Assembly: GCF_017695955.1 (NCBI RefSeq)
Contig: NZ_JAAORO010000001.1
Location: 186,001-250,000, forward strand
DNA: 64,000 nucleotides
Direction of reading: 5' to 3'
DNA from: Prochlorococcus marinus XMU1419
GTDB lineage: Bacteria > Cyanobacteriota > Cyanobacteriia > PCC-6307 > Cyanobiaceae
A program made the translations under genes and the position numbers. Under the pieces are notes generated by a model, which was not told the DNA's origin, made no database searches, and saw only the letters and a list, made by a program, of their open reading frames with translations. Shown piece after piece: positions 19,721-29,174 of this stretch (its first letter is position 1; every line of letters begins with the position of its first letter).

Positions 19721-21397
19721 TTAGGCTATTTCATTTAGAGCAGTTTCTAAAGCTTCTTTTCTTGTCTCAATGATGCCTTCAACTCCAAACTTAGCTAATC
19801 TATCCTTTACTTTTTCATTTGCCCCAGCAACAAATGCTTTTCTGGAATTATTTTTTGCTTCCTGCATCATGTCCTCTATTGCCAGAGTAGCCGTCACTCC
19901 AAGTCGTGGAACATCAGTGATATCAAGTATTAAAACCTTGTAGTTTCTTACCAGCATCATTCTCTCAGATATACCTTTGGCTGCTCCAAAACTAAGTGGT
20001 CCTTTAAGTCTAAATAACATTACTTCTCCTGAGCATCTATCTAGTAGTGCTTTTTCATCAGCAGGTAATGCATTTTTGGCTTGATCATCATTTGATAAAG
20101 GATTATCCTCGTCCATACCTTCTAGTTGAGTTTCGGTTATTGAATCGATAGTGAGCATATTTGCTATGAAAACACCTACTAAAACTGCCCAAATTAAATC
20201 CCAAAAAACAGTCATTAGGAGTACTCCATACATTACAACTGAAGTTTTTAAAGATAATTTGTGAGCCCTCCTCAAGAATCCCCAATCAATAATATCTAAA
20301 CCAACTTTTATAAGAATTCCTGCAAGCAATGCAGTTGGTATTTGCTCAGCTAGGGGTCCTGCGCCAACTAAAACTATCAACAACACAACCGAGTGAACCA
20401 TACCAGAAATGGGAGTTGATCCTCCAGATTTAACATTTATAACTGTTCTCATGGTTGCTCCTGCTCCAGGTAAACCTGAAAATAGACCTGCAACAGCATT
20501 TCCTATTCCTTGACCAATAAGTTCTCTATCAGAATTATGTTTTGTTTGAGAGATATTGTCTGCTACTAGAGATGTCAGTAAAGAGTCAATTGCGCCAAGT
20601 ACTGCTAGGACTAATCCTGCTTTGAAAATAATTGGGAAATATTGATTGAAACTTGGGAAATTTAAAGATGGGACTCCCCTTGGAATTTCTCCAATTCTAT
20701 CAATAGCTCCATCTCCAAAAATTAATATTGATATTGGGGTAACTATCAATAGGGCCAAGAGAGGAGAAGGAACCCACTGACTTATTTTTCTAGGAGTAAG
20801 AAATACTATACCTAATGTCATTATTGCTACTCCAATAGCAGCACCATTTGGCTGGAAATTTGAAAATACAGTACTTAAAGATTCGACTACTCCACCTCGA
20901 GTGCTAATTCCAAGTAATGGTCCAATCTGAAGCGCAATGATTATTACTCCTATGCCAGACATGAATCCGGAAACAACAGAATATGGAACTAAAGTAATGT
21001 ATTTACCTAGTTTTAGAATCCCGAATAATATTTGCAGTAAGCCGCCAATGACTACTGCTGCCATAACTAAAGGTAAAATTTGTCCTGCAGAAAGATCTCT
21101 TGGAACCCCTACTGCTGCTAAGCCTGCCACCACCCCTGCAACAGTTACACTCATGGGGCCTGTAGGTCCACTAACTTGAGCAGGTGTTCCGCCGAATAAT
21201 GCTGCTAAAAAACCAACTACTACTGCTCCGTATAGTCCATAAATTGCTCCGCCAGGCCCTAACGCAGCATTTCCAAAAGCAAGAGCGAGAGGTAAAGCCA
21301 CTACTGCGGCTGTGATGCCTCCAAGAATATCGCCTCTTACATTTTTCAGATGAAATCCATTAATTATTTTCAAAGATGCTCTCCTTAAAATAAACAC
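19721..21397 (-). CDS. SulP-family anion transporter with STAS domain (BicA-like)
   Basis: A 558-aa SulP transporter with about 10-14 membrane segments. The N-terminal RGDILGGITAAVVALPLALA (20-39) and the GGTPAQVSGPTGPMSV motif (about 69-84) match the SulP substrate region and resemble cyanobacterial BicA. The C-terminal 120 residues form a STAS domain (VLILDITDVPRLGVTATLA). SulP proteins carry sulfate, bicarbonate or other anions. Placement in the same transcript as sbtA and sbtB favours Na+-dependent bicarbonate uptake, but sulfate cannot be excluded from sequence. Confidence 0.88.
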   Translation of the reverse strand: MFILRRASLKIINGFHLKNVRGDILGGITAAVVALPLALAFGNAALGPGGAIYGLYGAVVVGFLAALFGGTPAQVSGPTGPMSVTVAGVVAGLAAVGVPRDLSAGQILPLVMAAVVIGGLLQILFGILKLGKYITLVPYSVVSGFMSGIGVIIIALQIGPLLGISTRGGVVESLSTVFSNFQPNGAAIGVAIMTLGIVFLTPRKISQWVPSPLLALLIVTPISILIFGDGAIDRIGEIPRGVPSLNFPSFNQYFPIIFKAGLVLAVLGAIDSLLTSLVADNISQTKHNSDRELIGQGIGNAVAGLFSGLPGAGATMRTVINVKSGGSTPISGMVHSVVLLIVLVGAGPLAEQIPTALLAGILIKVGLDIIDWGFLRRAHKLSLKTSVVMYGVLLMTVFWDLIWAVLVGVFIANMLTIDSITETQLEGMDEDNPLSNDDQAKNALPADEKALLDRCSGEVMLFRLKGPLSFGAAKGISERMMLVRNYKVLILDITDVPRLGVTATLAIEDMMQEAKNNSRKAFVAGANEKVKDRLAKFGVEGIIETRKEALETALNEIA

Positions 21398-21595
21398 TTA
21401 ACTAGAAGATAATATCTCTTAATGACGTAAATTTGTGAAAAATGAAGATTGTGCAAAATATTTTTGTAACTTTTTTGCTCTTACTAAATAAACTTTAGTT
21501 AATTTTCCTGAACAAAAGGAGTCTCTGATTGATTTAAGTGTGAGGTGAGCGATTAATGTATTAGATAAATATTTTTCAATTTAAATAATATTCAA

Positions 21596-22597
21596 ATGAA
21601 TTCGATTATTCGTCCTAGAAGATTAAGAAGGTCTGAGGCAATTAGAGAAATGGTAAGAGAAAACCATCTAAAAGCTTCAGACTTTATATATCCATTATTT
21701 ATTCATGAAAAAGATTCTAAAGAGGAAATTTCGGCAATGCCAGGAACTTTTAGATGGGATATGAATGGCTTAATAAAGGAGGTCACTAGGGCGTGGGAAT
21801 TAGGAATTAGGTGTATTGTTCTTTTCCCAAAAATAAACGATAGCTTAAAGACTGAAGATGGAGCAGAGTGTTTTAATGAAGAGGGTTTAATTCCTAGAGC
21901 TATTCAAATATTAAAAAAAGAGATTCCAGAAATGGCAATAATGACAGATGTTGCCTTGGACCCTTATTCGTGTGATGGACATGATGGACTAGTTGATGAA
22001 ACTGGAAAAATATTGAATGATGAAACGATTGAAATATTAAAAAAACAAGCTTTAACTCAAGCTAGAGCTGGAGCAGATTTTATTGGCCCTAGTGACATGA
22101 TGGATGGCAGAGTTGGAGCAATCAGAACTGCTCTTGATAGTCAAGGATTTAGTGATGTAGGTATTATTAGTTACACAGCAAAATATTCATCTGCTTATTA
22201 TGGTCCATTTAGAACTGCTTTAGATTCGGCTCCTAAAGAAAATAGTAAGAAAATAATTCCAGACAATAAGTCTACATATCAAATGGACCCTGCCAATTCA
22301 AAAGAGGCTTTAATTGAATCTGCATTGGATCAGTATGAAGGAGCTGATATTTTGATGGTAAAACCAGGAATTTCATATTTGGATATTGTTTATAGACTAA
22401 GCACATTTTCAAATAAGCCCATAGCTGCATACAACGTTAGTGGGGAGTATTCCATGGTAAAGTCTGCTGCTATGAAGAACTGGATTAACGAAAAAGATAT
22501 TGTTTTAGAGACATTGCTAAGTTTTAAAAGAGCAGGAGCAAAATTAATACTCACTTATCATGCTTGTGATGCATCTCAATGGTTGCAGGATACTTAA
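21596..22597 (+). CDS. hemB: Delta-aminolevulinic acid dehydratase (porphobilinogen synthase)
   Basis: Condenses two 5-aminolevulinate molecules into porphobilinogen, early in chlorophyll and haem synthesis. The 333-aa protein has RPRRLRRSEAIREMVREN at the N terminus, the first Schiff-base lysine region in YTAKYSSAYYGPFR (about 203) and the second in ADILMVKPGISYLD (about 256). The metal region reads DVALDPYSCDGHDG, which points to the Mg2+-type enzyme rather than the cysteine-rich zinc type. Divergent from the SulP gene across 198 nt. Confidence 0.97.
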   Translation: MNSIIRPRRLRRSEAIREMVRENHLKASDFIYPLFIHEKDSKEEISAMPGTFRWDMNGLIKEVTRAWELGIRCIVLFPKINDSLKTEDGAECFNEEGLIPRAIQILKKEIPEMAIMTDVALDPYSCDGHDGLVDETGKILNDETIEILKKQALTQARAGADFIGPSDMMDGRVGAIRTALDSQGFSDVGIISYTAKYSSAYYGPFRTALDSAPKENSKKIIPDNKSTYQMDPANSKEALIESALDQYEGADILMVKPGISYLDIVYRLSTFSNKPIAAYNVSGEYSMVKSAAMKNWINEKDIVLETLLSFKRAGAKLILTYHACDASQWLQDT

Positions 22598-22659
22598 AAA
22601 CTCATTATTAACAAAAATTTGGTTTATTCTTAGATAAGTAATAAATTAATTGCTTTGTT

Positions 22660-23046
22660 TTGAAGTTTTCACAAGGAGTAAATAGGATTGGTCACATTGC
22701 ACTTAGAGTAGAGAATCTCGAAAGGGCGAAATCTTTTTATATTAAGCTGGGTATGAATTTGGTTTGGGATGATAAAGATTGGTCTTATTTAGAGGCAGGT
22801 AAAGGGAAAGATGGACTTGCGTTGTTAGGCCCTAGCTACAAAGCTGCTGGACCTCACTTTGCTTTTCATTTTGAAAATAAAAAAGAAGTGGAAAATATTC
22901 AAAATGATTTAAAAAATTCTGGTGTAAAAGTTGGTCCTTTACATGAGCATAGAGATGGAACAGCATCTTTTTATATGAAGGATACTGAAGGAAACTGGCT
23001 TGAGATGCTTTATGTTCCTCCTGAGGGGATTCAATCGAATGTTTGA
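22660..23046 (+). CDS. VOC-superfamily protein (glyoxalase I-like)
   Basis: A 128-aa vicinal-oxygen-chelate protein with the paired beta-alpha-beta-beta-beta modules of glyoxalase I. Candidate metal ligands are His in RIGHIALRV (about residue 12), Glu in SYLEAGKG, His in GPHFAFHFE (about 68) and Glu in NWLEMLYVP (about 119). The likely role is detoxifying methylglyoxal with glutathione, though VOC proteins are functionally diverse. TTG is the most likely start because no ATG or GTG lies in frame before the conserved HIALRV. The gene follows hemB at 62 nt and is closely followed by mutS2. Confidence 0.82.
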   Translation: MKFSQGVNRIGHIALRVENLERAKSFYIKLGMNLVWDDKDWSYLEAGKGKDGLALLGPSYKAAGPHFAFHFENKKEVENIQNDLKNSGVKVGPLHEHRDGTASFYMKDTEGNWLEMLYVPPEGIQSNV

Positions 23047-23060
23047 TTCTTTTTTTTTGT

Positions 23061-25472
23061 ATGCAAGAGAAAAGTTATTCTAAAAAATTATATTCAGATA
23101 ACACCTTAGAAGAAGAATCTATAAACCTTTTAGAGTGGGATTCATTAAAAACGCATTTATCTTCATTCGCCTCAACCGAAATGGGTAAACGATCAATTTT
23201 AAGTTTTGTTATACCTTCTGAATACGAGTCATCTAAAAGACTTTTGAATGAAACTGTTGAAATTAATGAGTTAGAAAAAAATTTAGATAAATCAATTAGT
23301 TTTTCTGGTGTTTTCGATATTAGTAGAAATATTGAAATTTGTTCGAAGGGAGGAGTAATTGCATCTTCTGAATTGTTAGAAATAGCGAAAACAATTGCTG
23401 AAGCAAGAAATTTAAAAAAAATCTTACTAGATTTTGAACAAAGGCCTTATATTTCATCATTTACAAAAAATTTAATTGATCATCAGAATATCGAAACGAT
23501 TTTTAAAAAAGGCATTGAATCTAATGGAAGGATTTCAGATAATGCTAGTAATGAACTATCTATTCTTAGAAAAGAATTATTATCTAAGAAACTTGAAAGA
23601 AAAATATTAGTTGAGAAATTTATTCAAAAGAATTTAGCTTATTTGCAAGATACTACTATTGGAGATAGATATGGTAGACCTGTTTTAGCATTGAAAGTTA
23701 ATTATGTAGATAAATTTAAAGGCATAATTCATGACTCTTCATCTTCAGGAAATACAGTATATTTTGAGCCGGATAGTGTAGTAACTAAAGGTAATAAGAT
23801 AGCTTCTTTAGAAGCTAGGATCACAGCAGAAGAATTTAAATTACTTAAGAAATGGTCCCAAGTTGTTAGTGATAATTCAGAAAATCTTATTGGAATGGCA
23901 TCCATTTTATTGAGATTAGAAAATGCTCTAACTCGTTCAAGATATTCGAAATGGATTGGAGGCAAAACTCCTAAGTTTGAGAAAAATCCTATTATTTCTT
24001 TAATTGGTTTTTCTCATCCATTATTGATTTGGGAGCATAAGAAAAAAGGAGCTCCTCCCCCAGTGGCTGTCGATTTTCATATAAATAGAAATATTAAGGT
24101 TGTAGCTATTACAGGTCCAAATACTGGAGGTAAAACGGCAGCTTTAAAAGGCTTAGGTTTGTCTTTACTTATGGCTAGAGCAGGATTATTGATACCCTCA
24201 ACTAATAATCCTATTATCCCTTTTTGTCCAAATATATATGTGGATATAGGAGATAATCAATCATTAGAAGAAAATTTATCTACCTTCAGTGGGCATATAT
24301 CCCGCATAAAAGAGATATTAGATTCACTTGATAATAAGAAAGGATTATCAGTTGTTTTGTTAGATGAGATTGGATCTGGTACGGATCCTCTGGAAGGAAG
24401 TGCTCTCGCGATGGCTTTATTAAAAGAATTTGCAAATAAATCTGATATCACTTTAGCAACTACACATTATGGAGATATTAAGGCTTTAAAATATAATGAC
24501 TCAAGATTTGAAAACGTATCAGTTGCCTTTGACGAGGATTCTTTGAAGCCAAAATTTATACTCAACTGGGGTATCCCTGGGAGAAGTAATGCTTTATCAA
24601 TTTCAAAGAGAATTGGTCTCGATGAAAGCATACTTAATGAAGCTGCAAATTATCTAAAGCCAAAAGAAGTTGATAACATTAACAATATTATTAAAGGACT
24701 TGAGGAAGAGAAGATTAAACAACAAAATTCTGCAGAAGCGGCTGCAGAACTGATTGCAAGGACTGAAATATTACATGATGAACTGAAGAGAAATTATGAA
24801 TATCAAAAAATAAATGCTGAAAAAATCCAGGAAATCGAAAGGTCTAAATTATCAAAGCATATTGTATCTGCTAAAAAAGAGGTAATAGATTTGATTAAAA
24901 AATTAAGAGATAAAAATGTTAATGGAGAGGATACGAGAATTATTGGAAAAAGATTAAAGGAAATTGAGACGGAACATTTAACCCAAAAAAAATTTGAAAA
25001 GTCAATATCATGGAATCCTCAGGTAGGCGATTTTGTAAAAATTAAAAGTCTAAATAGTACGGGACAAATTGTAGATTTAGATAAAAAAGGTGGTTTTTAC
25101 GAAGTTAAATGTGGTTCATTTAGAAGCACATTATCTATAAATGACTTTGAAGGTATTAATGGAGAAAAGCCTAATTTCAAAAGTTCAAAAATTGAGATCA
25201 AGTCTTCAAGGGAAGATTTTTCTTTTTCTAAAATTAGAACGAGTAAAAATACAATTGACGTAAGAGGGCTAAGAGTTCATGAAGCCGAAATAATTATTGA
25301 AGAGAAAATTAGAAAATTTCACGGACCGCTCTGGATTGTTCATGGAATTGGAACAGGGAAATTAAAAAAAGGACTAAGAAATTGGTTATCAGGTTTAAAT
25401 TATGTTGATAAGATTGAAGATGCAGCCAACAACGAGGGTGGACCTGGTTGCAGTATTGCGTGGATAAAATAA
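23061..25472 (+). CDS. mutS2: Endonuclease/ATPase MutS2
   Basis: MutS-family ATPase of 803 aa with a C-terminal Smr nuclease domain. It has core/clamp helices (about 1-290), Walker A TGPNTGGKTAAL (about 350-361), Walker B VVLLDEIGSGTDPLEGSALA (about 433-452), the TTHYGDIKAL switch, a long coiled coil (about 540-640) and the Smr motif IDVRGLRVHEAE with HGIGTGKLKKGLR near the end. MutS2 acts in recombination control or rescue of collided ribosomes rather than mismatch repair. An upstream TTG at 23043 would add six residues and overlap the VOC stop; the ATG used here is preferred. Confidence 0.95.
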   Translation: MQEKSYSKKLYSDNTLEEESINLLEWDSLKTHLSSFASTEMGKRSILSFVIPSEYESSKRLLNETVEINELEKNLDKSISFSGVFDISRNIEICSKGGVIASSELLEIAKTIAEARNLKKILLDFEQRPYISSFTKNLIDHQNIETIFKKGIESNGRISDNASNELSILRKELLSKKLERKILVEKFIQKNLAYLQDTTIGDRYGRPVLALKVNYVDKFKGIIHDSSSSGNTVYFEPDSVVTKGNKIASLEARITAEEFKLLKKWSQVVSDNSENLIGMASILLRLENALTRSRYSKWIGGKTPKFEKNPIISLIGFSHPLLIWEHKKKGAPPPVAVDFHINRNIKVVAITGPNTGGKTAALKGLGLSLLMARAGLLIPSTNNPIIPFCPNIYVDIGDNQSLEENLSTFSGHISRIKEILDSLDNKKGLSVVLLDEIGSGTDPLEGSALAMALLKEFANKSDITLATTHYGDIKALKYNDSRFENVSVAFDEDSLKPKFILNWGIPGRSNALSISKRIGLDESILNEAANYLKPKEVDNINNIIKGLEEEKIKQQNSAEAAAELIARTEILHDELKRNYEYQKINAEKIQEIERSKLSKHIVSAKKEVIDLIKKLRDKNVNGEDTRIIGKRLKEIETEHLTQKKFEKSISWNPQVGDFVKIKSLNSTGQIVDLDKKGGFYEVKCGSFRSTLSINDFEGINGEKPNFKSSKIEIKSSREDFSFSKIRTSKNTIDVRGLRVHEAEIIIEEKIRKFHGPLWIVHGIGTGKLKKGLRNWLSGLNYVDKIEDAANNEGGPGCSIAWIK

Positions 25473-25514
25473 AATTTAAAAAACTTAGAAAAAAAATTTA
25501 ATAAGCGTACTTAA

Positions 25515-26498
25515 GTGCAATTTATTGATCAAGCAAACATTATTCTTAAAGCTGGAAAAGGTGGCAATGGAATAGTTTCATTTAGAAGAGAAAAATTCGT
25601 TCCTGCTGGAGGACCTTCCGGGGGAAATGGTGGCAGAGGGGGTTCAGTTATTTTGATGGCTGATAATAATCTTCAAACATTATTAGATTTCAAATTCAAA
25701 CGTGAAATAATTGCTGAGGATGGATGCAAAGGAGGTCCTAATAAGAGATCAGGTGCTTCAGGTGAGGATAGAATCCTTAAAGTTCCCTGCGGTACAGAAA
25801 TAAGGGATATTAAAACCGGCATTATTTTAGGAGACTTAACTAAAGATAAACAGAGTTTGACTATTGCCATTGGAGGAAGAGGTGGACATGGTAATGCTTA
25901 CTATTTAAGTAATCAAAATAGAGCCCCAGAATCATTCACTGAAGGAAAAGATGGTGAGATATGGGAGGTCCAATTAGAGCTAAAACTTCTTGCAGAGGTT
26001 GGTATTATAGGCCTTCCAAATGCTGGGAAAAGTACGTTGATTTCCGTTGTATCATCAGCCCGTCCAAAAATTGCGAATTATCCTTTCACGACTCTAATAC
26101 CTAATTTAGGTGTAGTAAGAAAAATTGATGGGAATGGTTGCCTTTTTGCGGATATTCCTGGATTAATCTCTGGTGCAGCTGATGGAGTAGGTTTAGGGCA
26201 TGATTTTTTAAGGCACATCCAAAGAACGAAGATACTTGTTCACTTAATTGATGCAATTGCAGAAAATCCTTTACATGATTTTGAGATTATTGAGCAGGAA
26301 TTAAAAAAATACGGAAAAGGTCTAATAGATAAAGAGAGGATAATAGTATTGAATAAAATTGAGCTTGTAGATGATGATTATTTGAAAATAATTACAAAAA
26401 AGTTAGAAGATTTATCTAAAAAGAAAGTTTTAGTTATTTCTTCATCTTTAAAAAAAGGTTTATCTTCACTGCTTTCTGAGGTGTGGAAAAGGATATAA
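25515..26498 (+). CDS. obg: GTPase Obg/CgtA
   Basis: Essential GTPase for 50S assembly and stress response. The 327-aa protein has a glycine-rich Obg fold ([21 protein letters not shown], given as 13-33 in part; [14 protein letters not shown] about 35-48) followed by the G domain: P-loop [11 protein letters not shown] (about 165), DIPGLI (about 212) and NKIE (about 281). It lacks the extra C-terminal OCT domain of Gram-positive homologues. The start is GTG, directly before the conserved FIDQANI. It runs in the same direction as mutS2 with a 42-nt gap. Confidence 0.96.
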   Translation: MQFIDQANIILKAGKGGNGIVSFRREKFVPAGGPSGGNGGRGGSVILMADNNLQTLLDFKFKREIIAEDGCKGGPNKRSGASGEDRILKVPCGTEIRDIKTGIILGDLTKDKQSLTIAIGGRGGHGNAYYLSNQNRAPESFTEGKDGEIWEVQLELKLLAEVGIIGLPNAGKSTLISVVSSARPKIANYPFTTLIPNLGVVRKIDGNGCLFADIPGLISGAADGVGLGHDFLRHIQRTKILVHLIDAIAENPLHDFEIIEQELKKYGKGLIDKERIIVLNKIELVDDDYLKIITKKLEDLSKKKVLVISSSLKKGLSSLLSEVWKRI

Positions 26499-26584
26499 CT
26501 TAAATTAAAAATTTTTTTGTAAAAGAATATACTTGATTTAATAATGAAAATTAGTCATAAATAAGATACTTCTTAAAACACAAT

Positions 26585-26767
26585 ATGAATTTCTATACTT
26601 GCTACGATCAACAAGGAAAAATAATAGCTAGATGTCAAACCATCCAGGATATTGAGGTTTTGAAGAAAATGGGAAGACCAATTGTAGAAGTGAAGGAAAT
26701 GAAAAATGAGGAGTCGGTTGTTTGTTCACTTACAGGAAGTCCTTCCGACTTTAATAGAGATTACTAA
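26585..26767 (+). CDS. Small conserved-looking protein of unknown function
   Basis: A 60-aa protein beginning MNFYTCYDQQGKIIARCQT with two cysteines in the first 20 residues and one more in VVCSL. No membrane segment. I do not recognise a named family. It sits 86 nt after obg and is followed by a strong rho-independent terminator 17 nt past its stop, which supports a real short transcript end. Confidence 0.75.
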   Translation: MNFYTCYDQQGKIIARCQTIQDIEVLKKMGRPIVEVKEMKNEESVVCSLTGSPSDFNRDY

Positions 26768-26783
26768 TAGAATTAATAAATAA

Positions 26784-26808
26784 AAAAAGGGCTTTTAGAG
26801 CCCTTTTT
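26784..26808. terminator. Bidirectional rho-independent terminator
   Basis: A 10-bp perfect stem, AAAAAGGGCT with AGCCCTTTTT, around a TTTAG loop. The A and T runs at both ends give a U-tract in either direction, so it can end both the small gene on the plus strand and cp12 on the minus strand, 28 nt away. Confidence 0.92.
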
Positions 26809-26835
26809 ATTGTGCATTATCTATAAAAAGAAAAC

Positions 26836-27054
26836 TTAATCATCATAAACAAGACATTCTGGTTCATCCGGGTTGGCATCGCAGAATAGTTCCAAAGCAT
26901 TAGGGTCATGTTTATCATCCGGATGATGATCCTTATACTCTTCGAGTTCTTTAAGCTCTTCAGTTAAATGTCTGACCTTTGGAAGATTGCCCTCTGCTTT
27001 TGCAGATTCGATTTCCGATTGATCTTTTTGGATGTGTTCGTCAATGGATTTCAT
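26836..27054 (-). CDS. cp12: CP12, Calvin-cycle regulatory protein
   Basis: A 72-aa intrinsically disordered protein that in the dark ties GAPDH and phosphoribulokinase into an inactive complex. The C-terminal GAPDH-binding tail is clear: ELFCDANPDEPECLVYDD, with Cys58 and Cys67 able to form the redox-sensing disulfide. The N-terminal cysteine pair of the canonical protein is absent, and the usual AWDxVEEL core is degenerate (LTEELKELEEYKDHH). Charged helices fill the first 45 residues. CP12 genes are also carried by cyanophages infecting this group. Confidence 0.94.
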   Translation of the reverse strand: MKSIDEHIQKDQSEIESAKAEGNLPKVRHLTEELKELEEYKDHHPDDKHDPNALELFCDANPDEPECLVYDD

Positions 27055-27181
27055 TTTAAGCTTTTCGTACTTTAGTAGACATACATAACATAGTTAATTT
27101 CTAATGAAATTGCATTATCTATGAACTAAATAAGTGTTCATTACAACATCGTTTTTTTTTGAAATTGATTTATTTATTTTT

Positions 27182-28126
27182 TTAGGCCTTTACTTTCATT
27201 ATTTCCTTTAGCGATGGTAAAACTGGGATTATTTGATTTGGGTTTAAAGGGAATAAAGCTTTGTAGTAATCTTTTTTCCATTCATTATCGAAGCATGTAC
27301 TATTTACGTTAGATAATTTAAAGAATTTTAATCTCCATTCAATAATCTTTTCAAAACTTGATAGTTCTTGTTCAGTACATTTGAAAAGTTTGCTATATAT
27401 CAATTCCCATCTTATAAGCGTTGGGAAAAGGTAAATATCTGCGTAGGTCAACTCTCCTCCAAATATCCAGTCACTTTTATTTTTCTGTAATAAATTTTCA
27501 ACTTTATTTAAAGCTGCAAAAAGATTTTGACTTGCTTTTTCGTAAGCTGACTGATTTCTGGCGAAACCACATTTATATACCCCATCATTAATGCTGTTAT
27601 TAATTAAATCTAAAAATTTTTGATTACAGTCTTTAATAGTTAATGTCTCATTTTTTGATTCACTTTTTATTGAATTAAGAAGTTTTATTATCTGTGAACT
27701 TTCATTAGACAAAATTTTGAATTCATTTTCTACAAAATTAATTAAAAGAGGTAGTGTCGCTCTAAAAATATTCTTTTTATTTGCTTTTTTGTAAAGGTCT
27801 GAAAGTCTTTTATGTCCTTTAAAATTTCCATTGAAAATCCATTCGCCATGTTCAACATCTGCTTTTAAAAAAATAACTTTAACTTTTTTAGATAAATGTT
27901 TTATTTCGTGGACGAGTAAAGTTCTCTGACACCATGGACAAGAATTCCCTACCAATAAATAAACTTGTCCATTCTCATTATTAATATCGTATTCACTATC
28001 AGTTGTTATACCCTTAGGCCTTTTATAATTACCATGTAAGTCTGATGGCGCGAAGCCATTCATTAATTGGGTCCAAAACCAAAACCAGAATTTTCTGGAG
28101 GCCTTTATCAGGTATTTATTTTGCAT
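27182..28126 (-). CDS. Glutathione S-transferase-like (glutathionyl-hydroquinone reductase type)
   Basis: A 314-aa protein with a thioredoxin-like N domain carrying the catalytic cysteine in GNSCPWCQRTLLVHE (about residues 60-74) and an all-helical GST C domain (about 170-290, GELTYADIYLFPTLIRWE). The CPWCxR site, with a spare cysteine, resembles the omega/Xi-class enzymes (ECM4/YqjG) that reduce glutathionyl-hydroquinones. It is divergent from the aspartoacylase-like gene with only 23 nt between start codons. Substrate unknown. Confidence 0.85.
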   Translation of the reverse strand: MQNKYLIKASRKFWFWFWTQLMNGFAPSDLHGNYKRPKGITTDSEYDINNENGQVYLLVGNSCPWCQRTLLVHEIKHLSKKVKVIFLKADVEHGEWIFNGNFKGHKRLSDLYKKANKKNIFRATLPLLINFVENEFKILSNESSQIIKLLNSIKSESKNETLTIKDCNQKFLDLINNSINDGVYKCGFARNQSAYEKASQNLFAALNKVENLLQKNKSDWIFGGELTYADIYLFPTLIRWELIYSKLFKCTEQELSSFEKIIEWRLKFFKLSNVNSTCFDNEWKKDYYKALFPLNPNQIIPVLPSLKEIMKVKA

Positions 28127-28149
28127 AAAATTTTATTTTTAAAGAAAAA

Positions 28150-29055
28150 ATGACTGTTCAAAGAATACTTATCGTTTCAGGCACTCATGGGAATGAAATT
28201 AATCCTGTTTGGGCTGTTAAGCAATTTAAGAGAAAGGAAAATAGTTTAAATAATGATATTGAGTATGAGTACATCATAGGTAATCCTGCTGCCTACGAAA
28301 AAGGTTGCAGATATATAGATATAGATTTAAATAGATCTTTTAAAAAAAGTGAGAATTTTGATCAACACAAGAATAGCTTTTATGAAACTAATAGAGCCAA
28401 TTTTTTAGTAGATGAATTTGGAATTGACGGATCTAAACCCTGTCAAATTGCAATCGATTTGCACACTACTACTGCAAATATGGGAACAAGCATTGTTATG
28501 TATGGGAGGAGATCTAAAGATTTTTGTTTAGCTGCATTACTGCAGAACAAATTTGGATTGCCTATTTATTTGCACGAAAAAGATAAAGCCCAAACAGGCT
28601 TTCTTGTAGAAGCTTGGCCATGTGGTTTAGTTATTGAAATAGGAGCTGTCGCACAAAATTTTTATGATCAAAATATTATAAATAGATTCTCTCTAATATT
28701 AAGCTCCCTAAGGGAAGAGATAGATAAATTAAAAAATAAACTTATAGAACTTCCAAAGGAATTAGTGGTTCACGTTCATGAAGGGAGTATAGATTATCCA
28801 AGAGATGAAAAGGGAGATATTGATGGCATAATTCATCCTGAAAGACTAAACCAAGATTGGAAAATGATTAAAAAAGGAGATCCATTATTTCTGGATAGCC
28901 AAGGAATAATTCACAAATATGAACGGGACCAATTGATTTGGCCTGTTTTTATTGGAGAAGTTGCTTATAAGGAAAAAAAAATTGCCATGAGCTATACAAA
29001 AAAAGAACTGATTTGTTCCAAAAAACAATGGGTTCAAGAGTTTGAAAGTTTTTAA
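28150..29055 (+). CDS. Aspartoacylase/succinylglutamate desuccinylase family amidohydrolase
   Basis: A zinc carboxypeptidase-like enzyme of 301 aa. Metal ligands appear in SGTHGNEINP (His and Glu, about residues 11-20) and QIAIDLHTTTANMG (His, about 104); the substrate-binding DLNRSF is near residue 60 and the catalytic Glu is in LVIEIGAVAQN (about 163). Length and motifs agree with aspartoacylase (AspA), which releases acetate from N-acetylaspartate; other acylated amino acids are possible. Starts with ATG just downstream of a divergent GST-like gene. Confidence 0.88.
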   Translation: MTVQRILIVSGTHGNEINPVWAVKQFKRKENSLNNDIEYEYIIGNPAAYEKGCRYIDIDLNRSFKKSENFDQHKNSFYETNRANFLVDEFGIDGSKPCQIAIDLHTTTANMGTSIVMYGRRSKDFCLAALLQNKFGLPIYLHEKDKAQTGFLVEAWPCGLVIEIGAVAQNFYDQNIINRFSLILSSLREEIDKLKNKLIELPKELVVHVHEGSIDYPRDEKGDIDGIIHPERLNQDWKMIKKGDPLFLDSQGIIHKYERDQLIWPVFIGEVAYKEKKIAMSYTKKELICSKKQWVQEFESF

Positions 29056-29174
29056 ATTAAGAAACCGGAACAATAAATCGTTGAAAACTAATAAGGATTT
29101 TTTATTTTATAGATAAGTTTATTTAATACTTAATGCTTTTATTTTTTTTTTGCTAACTCTCAATCCTTAAAAAC

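Noticed and set aside
23043-23060. TTG start adding six residues to MutS2
   Set aside because: It overlaps the VOC stop codon and adds hydrophobic residues (ILFFC) not typical of MutS2; the ATG at 23061 is sufficient.
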